Below are positions 6,005-9,771 of a stretch of DNA of 9,771 bases, piece by piece. The notes under the pieces are model-generated. The model saw only the letters and a list, made by a program, of their open reading frames with translations. It did not search any database and was not told the origin of the DNA. The DNA is from Candidatus Cloacimonadota bacterium (GTDB taxonomy: Bacteria > Cloacimonadota > Cloacimonadia > Cloacimonadales > TCS61): NCBI GenBank assembly GCA_003647825.1, contig QMNP01000039.1, forward strand, positions 1 through 9,771, written 5' to 3'. Made by a program: the position numbers and the translations under genes. Numbering within the stretch: position 1 is the first letter of the stretch; each line of letters opens with the position of its first letter.

Positions 6005-6041
6005 TTACGCTCTGCGTGTGAGACGTAATGTCCGCAGGAGC
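6005..6041 (+). repeat. Hairpin 2 of the c-gene spacer, with two mutually exclusive folds
   Basis: TTACGCTC (6005-6012) can pair with GAGaCGTAA (6020-6028, one bulged A) around a 7-nt loop. Alternatively GCTCTGCG (6009-6016) can pair with CGCAGgAGC (6033-6041, one bulged G). The two folds compete for 6009-6012. The central ACGCTCTGCGT resembles cores of dispersed REP-like palindromes in other bacteria. Confidence 0.45.
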
Positions 6042-6051
6042 AGAGAAAGTG

Positions 6052-6076
6052 CGTTCCAACCCAGAGAATTGGAACG
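6052..6076 (+). repeat. REP-like perfect hairpin upstream of the single c gene
   Basis: CGTTCCAA (6052-6059) and TTGGAACG (6069-6076) form a perfect 8-bp stem with a CCCAGAGAA loop. The GTTCC...GGAACG form is common among dispersed palindromic repeats of many bacteria (recalled, not searched). It ends 30 bp before the ribosome binding site of the single-hairpin c gene. The whole gap 5964-6115 (152 bp) contains no ORF of note and appears to be a composite of such palindromes. Confidence 0.6.
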
Positions 6077-6106
6077 AGATTAGAATAAATTTAGAATTAT
6101 AAACTT

Positions 6107-6112
6107 GGAGGA
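6107..6112 (+). promoter_or_regulatory. Strong ribosome binding site of the single-hairpin c gene
   Basis: GGAGGA, closely complementary to the 16S rRNA 3' end, lies 3 nt before the ATG at 6116. It is the strongest Shine-Dalgarno sequence in the window and contrasts with the GGAG in front of the fused c gene. This suggests the single-hairpin c is made in larger amounts. Confidence 0.7.
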
Positions 6113-6115
6113 ACC

Positions 6116-6367
6116 ATGGAATTAACATTAGCACACGGTATCGTAAAAGCAGCAGCTCTGCTGGGAGCCGGTCTTTGTATGGGAATGGGTGCTTTGGGCC
6201 CGGGAGTTGGTGAAGGATTTGTAGCAGGTAAAGCTTGTGAAGGAATCGCCAGATCTCCAGAAAACGCCAGTCTTATTACCAGAACAATGCTTGTTGGTCA
6301 GGCTGTATCAGAGTCCACAGGTATCTACTCTCTGGTAATTGCACTTCTGTTGATATTCTCTTCCTAA
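6116..6367 (+). CDS. atpE: Single-hairpin ATP synthase subunit c, Na+-type site with two glutamates
   Basis: At 83 aa this is an ordinary F-type c subunit: helix 1 (about 7-43) with the glycine-rich GMGALGPGVGEGFVAGKA (23-40), the polar loop IARSPEN (44-50) that contacts gamma/epsilon, and helix 2 (about 53-81). The ion site reads GQAVSESTGIYSLV (61-74): V64, E66, S67, T68 and Y71 match the Na+-binding residues V63, E65, S66, T67 and Y70 of Ilyobacter tartaricus. The position of Ilyobacter Q32 is glutamate here (E33), giving a two-carboxylate site like that described for Fusobacterium nucleatum. It follows the fused c gene after a 152-bp hairpin-rich spacer, and is 79 bp from atpF. Together the two c proteins probably form a mixed ring. 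Na+ coupling is inferred from ligands, not shown. Confidence 0.95.
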   Translation: MELTLAHGIVKAAALLGAGLCMGMGALGPGVGEGFVAGKACEGIARSPENASLITRTMLVGQAVSESTGIYSLVIALLLIFSS

Positions 6368-6408
6368 ATATATCTTTTTTGATATTTCTTGTTATAGAGG
6401 ATAGTAGC

Positions 6409-6426
6409 AGGAAGGTATGCCTTCCT
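6409..6426 (+). repeat. Perfect hairpin between the c and b subunit genes
   Basis: AGGAAGG (6409-6415) and CCTTCCT (6420-6426) form a perfect 7-bp stem with a TATG loop in the 79-bp gap after the single c gene. No T run follows (AGAACAG), so termination is unlikely. It may be an mRNA 3'-end stabiliser or processing site that raises c over b, or another small dispersed palindrome. Confidence 0.55.
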
Positions 6427-6446
6427 AGAACAGAATTGGAGATTTT

Positions 6447-6935
6447 ATGATAACTGTAAATTATGCTTTTGTGATAGTAATATTGAACTTTATTTTATTA
6501 CTTATTGTATTGAATAAACTTCTTTATAAGCCTATCAAGCAGTTCCTAAAAGAACGGCAGCAAAAGATTTCAGACGATATTGATGAAGCAAAAGCTTCAC
6601 GAGAGGAAGCTGAGCAACTCGTTATCGAAAAAGAAGAAGAGCTGAAAGAATCGGCAGAAGAAATACGCAAAATGAAAAATGCTGCTAAACGAGATGCTGA
6701 ATCACAAGCAACCCAAATAGTAAAAAGTGCAAAAAACCAGGAAAAGAAGATTCTAAAGGAAACTGAAGACCAGCTGCAAAATGAGAAAACGAAAGTTATG
6801 CACGAAATCGAAGGTGAATTAGCAACGATGATCTCCGAGCTTTCGAGTAAATTTATCAGCAAGAAATTTGATGACAAAGATGACAAGGAGTTGATAAGGA
6901 AAATGCTGGCAGAAAGAGAGAAAAGTGAGAAATAG
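6447..6935 (+). CDS. atpF: F-type ATP synthase subunit b
   Basis: Subunit b is the peripheral stalk that ties F1 to subunit a. The 162-aa protein has one N-terminal membrane helix (about 6-23) followed by the conserved junction LNKLLYKPIKQFLKERQQKI (22-41), then a long highly charged coiled coil (about 42-130) rich in E, K, A and Q, and a C-terminal delta-binding end. Length and layout are typical; only one b gene is present here, so it should form a homodimer. GGAGA (6438-6442) lies 4 nt before the ATG. The 3' end overlaps atpH by 11 bp. Confidence 0.94.
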   Translation: MITVNYAFVIVILNFILLLIVLNKLLYKPIKQFLKERQQKISDDIDEAKASREEAEQLVIEKEEELKESAEEIRKMKNAAKRDAESQATQIVKSAKNQEKKILKETEDQLQNEKTKVMHEIEGELATMISELSSKFISKKFDDKDDKELIRKMLAEREKSEK

Positions 6936-7461
6936 ATTAGTTGCAAAACGTTATGCTGATGCTGTTCTAATGAACATCGATAAGAGTCATTTTGAATCTT
7001 TTCGAAATGACATTAAACTTCTGGAGACTGCCTTTTTCCAGCATCCGGACTACGTTAAATCCATTGATTCTCTGCTTTATCCTCTTAAGAAAAGATTGGC
7101 GTTAGCCAAGGAAGTTACTTCCAAACTTGCCAATACCGGATTATGGGAAAACCTGTTTAGTATTCTTGTAAAGAAGCATAGATTTTCCATAATTTCAGAT
7201 ATTCTATTGCAATTGGATCATGCTATTTTAGATAGAAATAATATGGTGAAAGTACAATTAAAAATTGCACATGAACAGTCGAAATCTGTATTGCAGGATA
7301 TTGAAGATAACATTAAAAAAATTTTAAAGAAAGAAATAGAATTTAATATATCTATCGATCCAAGTTTGATTGGTGGATTTGTAGCTCAAACTGAGTCGAT
7401 TTTGATCGATGGTTCGATCAAGAATAACCTGGTGAAGTTGGCTAATATTAACAAAAAATAG
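6925..7461 (+). CDS. atpH: F-type ATP synthase subunit delta
   Basis: Delta sits on top of F1 and joins the alpha subunits to the b stalk. The 178-aa length is normal. The N-terminal helical domain begins with LVAKRYADAVL (5-15), the usual start of the family. The C-terminal signature is present as DPSLIGGFV (145-153) and DGSIKNNL (162-169). I accept the GTG at 6925 as start because it places the conserved RYA motif a few residues in; it overlaps atpF by 11 bp, consistent with translational coupling, and AGAAAGAGAG (6911-6920) supplies a purine-rich ribosome binding site. The middle of the protein is divergent, as is usual for delta. Confidence 0.92.
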   Translation: MRNRLVAKRYADAVLMNIDKSHFESFRNDIKLLETAFFQHPDYVKSIDSLLYPLKKRLALAKEVTSKLANTGLWENLFSILVKKHRFSIISDILLQLDHAILDRNNMVKVQLKIAHEQSKSVLQDIEDNIKKILKKEIEFNISIDPSLIGGFVAQTESILIDGSIKNNLVKLANINKK

Positions 7462-7472
7462 ATGAGGTCAGT

Positions 7473-8972
7473 ATGAAAATACAACCAGATGAAATAAGTT
7501 CGATACTAAAGGATAAGATCAATAATTTCAAGTTCGAGATCGATATTGCCGAAACGGGAAAAGTCGTTCAAGTTGGCGATGGCATTGCCCGTGTTTATGG
7601 AATGGACAATGTTATGGCCGGAGAAATGATAGAATTTCCTGGTGGCGTTGTAGGCATGGCTTTGAACCTGGAAGAGGATAATGTCGGCTGTATTCTTTTT
7701 GGTGAGACACATAAGATAAAAGAAGGTGATATCGTAAAACGAACCAAGCGCATACTGCAAGTTCCTGTAGGTGATGCAATGCTGGGTCGTGTTGTAAATG
7801 CTTTGGGGCAGCCAATCGATGGAAAGGGTGAGATCAAAACACAAGAATATAATCCTGTAGAAAGAAAAGCTTTGGGTATTATTCAAAGACAACCTGTAAA
7901 AGAGCCTTTACAAACCGGAATAAAAGCTATTGATTCCATGATCCCGATCGGTCGTGGTCAACGAGAACTTATTATTGGTGACAGGCAGACAGGAAAAACT
8001 GCTATTGCCATAGATACAATTATTAACCAGAAGAAAACGGATGTTATTTGTATTTATGTGGCTATTGGACAGAAAAAATCATCTGTCGCCAAGCTCGTAA
8101 AAACTTTAGAAGAAAATGATGCCATGGATTATACAACTATAGTTATGGCTTCTGCTTCCGAATCTGCTTCCTTGCAATATTTAGCACCATTTTCCGGATG
8201 TACTATAGGTGAATATTTCCGTGATAAAGGCAAACATGCTCTCATAATTTATGACGATCTTTCTAAACAGGCTGTTGCTTATCGCGAACTTTCCCTGTTG
8301 CTTAGAAGACCTCCCGGACGTGAAGCTTATCCTGGTGATGTATTCTATCTGCATTCCCGCCTTTTGGAAAGAGCTTCCAAACTTAGTAATGAATTAGGTG
8401 GCGGATCTCTAACCGCACTTCCTATTATAGAAACGCAGGCAGATGATATTACTGCCTATATTCCAACCAATGTAATTTCCATTACCGATGGTCAGATCTA
8501 TCTTGGTTCACGATTATTCAACTCTGGCATTCGACCTGCGATCAACGCCGGGCTTTCAGTGTCTCGTGTGGGTGGTAGTGCTCAGATCAAAGCAATGAAA
8601 GGCGTTACCGGTCAACTTCGATTAAATCTGGCTCAATATGCAGAACTGGAAGCATTTTCCAAGTTTGGTTCCGATCTTGATAAGGCTACTCAAGCTCAAT
8701 TGAGAAGAGGTGAAAGGCTTATTGAAATTTTGAAGCAAGGTCAATATCAACCTCTTCCTGTTGCCAAGCAGCTCTTTATAATCTTTATGGCAAACGAAGG
8801 CTACCTGGATAAAGTTGAAGCTATAGATGTTGCCAAAGTAGAAGAAGAGCTTTTCTCAACATTAGATTCAGAATATAGAGAATTTATGGTTAGTCTGGTA
8901 AAAGATAAAATCAACGATGAAATAAAAGATGCAATGCACAAGATCTGTGACAGGGTAATGCAGAAGTTTTAA
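7473..8972 (+). CDS. atpA: F-type ATP synthase subunit alpha
   Basis: Alpha forms the F1 hexamer with beta and carries the non-catalytic nucleotide sites. The protein is 499 aa, slightly shorter than the usual 500-515. The N-terminal beta barrel has VQVGDGIARVYG (32-43); the nucleotide domain has Walker A GDRQTGKT (169-176), VAIGQKKSSVA (196-206), Walker B region ALIIYDDLSKQA (256-267) and RRPPGREAYPGDVFYLHSRL (278-297); the family signature PAINAGLSVSRVGGSAQ (355-371) includes the arginine finger R365 that reaches into the beta catalytic site. The C-terminal helical domain is complete. TGAGGT (7463-7468) precedes the ATG by 4 nt. It lies 11 bp after atpH and 2 bp before atpG. No residues of importance seem changed. 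Confidence 0.98.
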   Translation: MKIQPDEISSILKDKINNFKFEIDIAETGKVVQVGDGIARVYGMDNVMAGEMIEFPGGVVGMALNLEEDNVGCILFGETHKIKEGDIVKRTKRILQVPVGDAMLGRVVNALGQPIDGKGEIKTQEYNPVERKALGIIQRQPVKEPLQTGIKAIDSMIPIGRGQRELIIGDRQTGKTAIAIDTIINQKKTDVICIYVAIGQKKSSVAKLVKTLEENDAMDYTTIVMASASESASLQYLAPFSGCTIGEYFRDKGKHALIIYDDLSKQAVAYRELSLLLRRPPGREAYPGDVFYLHSRLLERASKLSNELGGGSLTALPIIETQADDITAYIPTNVISITDGQIYLGSRLFNSGIRPAINAGLSVSRVGGSAQIKAMKGVTGQLRLNLAQYAELEAFSKFGSDLDKATQAQLRRGERLIEILKQGQYQPLPVAKQLFIIFMANEGYLDKVEAIDVAKVEEELFSTLDSEYREFMVSLVKDKINDEIKDAMHKICDRVMQKF

Positions 8973-8974
8973 GA

Positions 8975-9771
8975 ATGGCAAATATAAAAGAAATTAAAAC
9001 CAGAATTGAGAGTGTAAAAAACACCAAGCAGATAACCAATGCAATGAAAATGGTGGCTGCTGCTAATCTGCGTAAAGCGCAGGATCGCATTATAAAAGCA
9101 AGACCTTATGCCAATCATGTAAATGATATGCTGCGAACCTTGAAGTATAAAAACAGCAGCAATACGCATCCGCTTTTAGAAGATGCGGAAGAAACCGGAA
9201 AAACAGCTCTTGTTGTAGTTACGTCGGATCGCGGTTTATGTGGTTCATTCAATTCTCAAATTATCAAGAAAGCATTGGAATATATCAAAGAAAATCCCGA
9301 TGCAGACATTATTTGTATTGGAAAAAAAGGTTATGATTTCATCAAAAAACGTTCTGACAAGATTATTAAACCATATCTGAATTTGTTCAACGAAATGAAT
9401 TTCTCAATTTCAAAGGATGTTGCTCAACAGATAATTGATCTCTTCCTGGATCAAGATTATAACAAAATTGAAGTGTTATATAATGAATTTAAATCTGCCA
9501 TCCAGCAGAATATTATTATTAAGCAGTTACTTCCTATTATTCCAATAGAATCGGAAGAGATGTCGAAATTAGATTATCTATATGAACCCGATGAAGACAC
9601 GATTATTGAAGAATTGGGTAGAAAATATGTAAACGTGGATGTGTGGCGGATAATGCTGGAATCTTCGGCTGCAGAACAAGGAGCCAGAATGACCGCAATG
9701 GATTCTGCCACAGATAATGCGGCCGAACTTATCGATACGCTTACTCTAACTTATAATAGAGCACGTCAGGC
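8975..9771 (+). CDS. atpG: F-type ATP synthase subunit gamma (3' end cut off by window)
   Basis: Gamma is the central shaft that rotates inside alpha3beta3 and stands on the c ring. The open frame runs from the ATG at 8975 to the window edge, 265 codons without a stop. The N-terminal helix MANIKEIKTRIESVKNTKQI (1-20) followed by TNAMKMVAAANLRKAQ (21-36) is diagnostic, as are the Rossmann strand with TSDRGLCGSFN (83-93) and the C-terminal helix containing EQGARMTAMDSATDNA and ending NRARQ. From family length only about 15-25 residues are missing. The start lies 2 bp after the atpA stop, and its ribosome binding site would be inside the atpA end (no strong one seen). In the common order atpD and atpC would follow outside the window. 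Confidence 0.96.
   Translation, partial: MANIKEIKTRIESVKNTKQITNAMKMVAAANLRKAQDRIIKARPYANHVNDMLRTLKYKNSSNTHPLLEDAEETGKTALVVVTSDRGLCGSFNSQIIKKALEYIKENPDADIICIGKKGYDFIKKRSDKIIKPYLNLFNEMNFSISKDVAQQIIDLFLDQDYNKIEVLYNEFKSAIQQNIIIKQLLPIIPIESEEMSKLDYLYEPDEDTIIEELGRKYVNVDVWRIMLESSAAEQGARMTAMDSATDNAAELIDTLTLTYNRARQ

Noticed and set aside
5976..6006. Intrinsic terminator after the fused c gene
   Set aside because: The hairpin is good, but seven bases (CAGAGGT-type) separate it from a short T run, and essential genes of the same operon follow immediately.
5964..6115. Riboswitch or CRISPR-like array in the c-gene spacer
   Set aside because: The palindromes differ from one another, there is no regular repeat-spacer spacing, and I recognise no riboswitch consensus.
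8975..9771. Missing atpD and atpC as a genuine loss
   Set aside because: The window ends inside atpG, where atpD/atpC commonly follow, so nothing can be concluded.

Overview
The window reads as a chromosomal segment of an A+T-rich, anaerobic-type bacterium of the Fibrobacterota-Chlorobiota-Bacteroidota group. Cloacimonadota is my best guess. That placement rests on the style of the proteins: a FlgD-like C-terminal sorting domain, a subunit a with a long extracytoplasmic N-terminal extension, and an M23 peptidase next to a bactofilin. It is inference, not a database match. All genes lie on the + strand and are tightly packed, and no convincing intrinsic terminator is visible.

Layout. Bases 2-238 hold the 3' end of a secreted-protein gene with a FlgD-like sorting domain, interrupted in frame by two nested palindromic repeats. 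A short leader (239-339) follows. Next is a chromosome-segregation and cell-envelope cluster: rsmG (16S rRNA methyltransferase), parA and parB, a membrane-anchored M23 peptidase, and a bactofilin. The parA-parB and parB-peptidase junctions are ATGA stop/start overlaps. Two tandem parS-like half-sites lie inside rsmG. After only 22 bp the F-type ATP synthase operon begins: atpZ, atpI, atpB (a), a long c-subunit gene, a second ordinary c-subunit gene, atpF (b), atpH (delta), atpA (alpha) and atpG (gamma, cut off by the window end). The atpD and atpC genes are not in the window.

The standout is the rotor. The first c gene (5214-5963, 249 aa) encodes three fused c hairpins. Hairpins 1 and 2 have glutamine where the ion-carrying glutamate should be (Q63, Q145); only hairpin 3 keeps it (E232). 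The second c gene (6116-6367, 83 aa) is a normal single hairpin with a complete Na+-type site and an extra glutamate in its first helix (E33 plus E66). If both proteins enter one ring, the rotor is heteromeric with fewer ion sites than hairpins, which changes the ion-to-ATP ratio. The two c genes are separated by a 152-bp spacer packed with hairpins, and the second has a very strong ribosome binding site. This is what one would expect if the two c proteins are made in different amounts.

How the genes fit together: ParA/ParB segregate the origin region; bactofilin plus the M23 peptidase probably act on cell shape or wall remodelling; the ATP synthase couples ATP to an ion gradient, probably Na+ judging from the c-subunit ligands.
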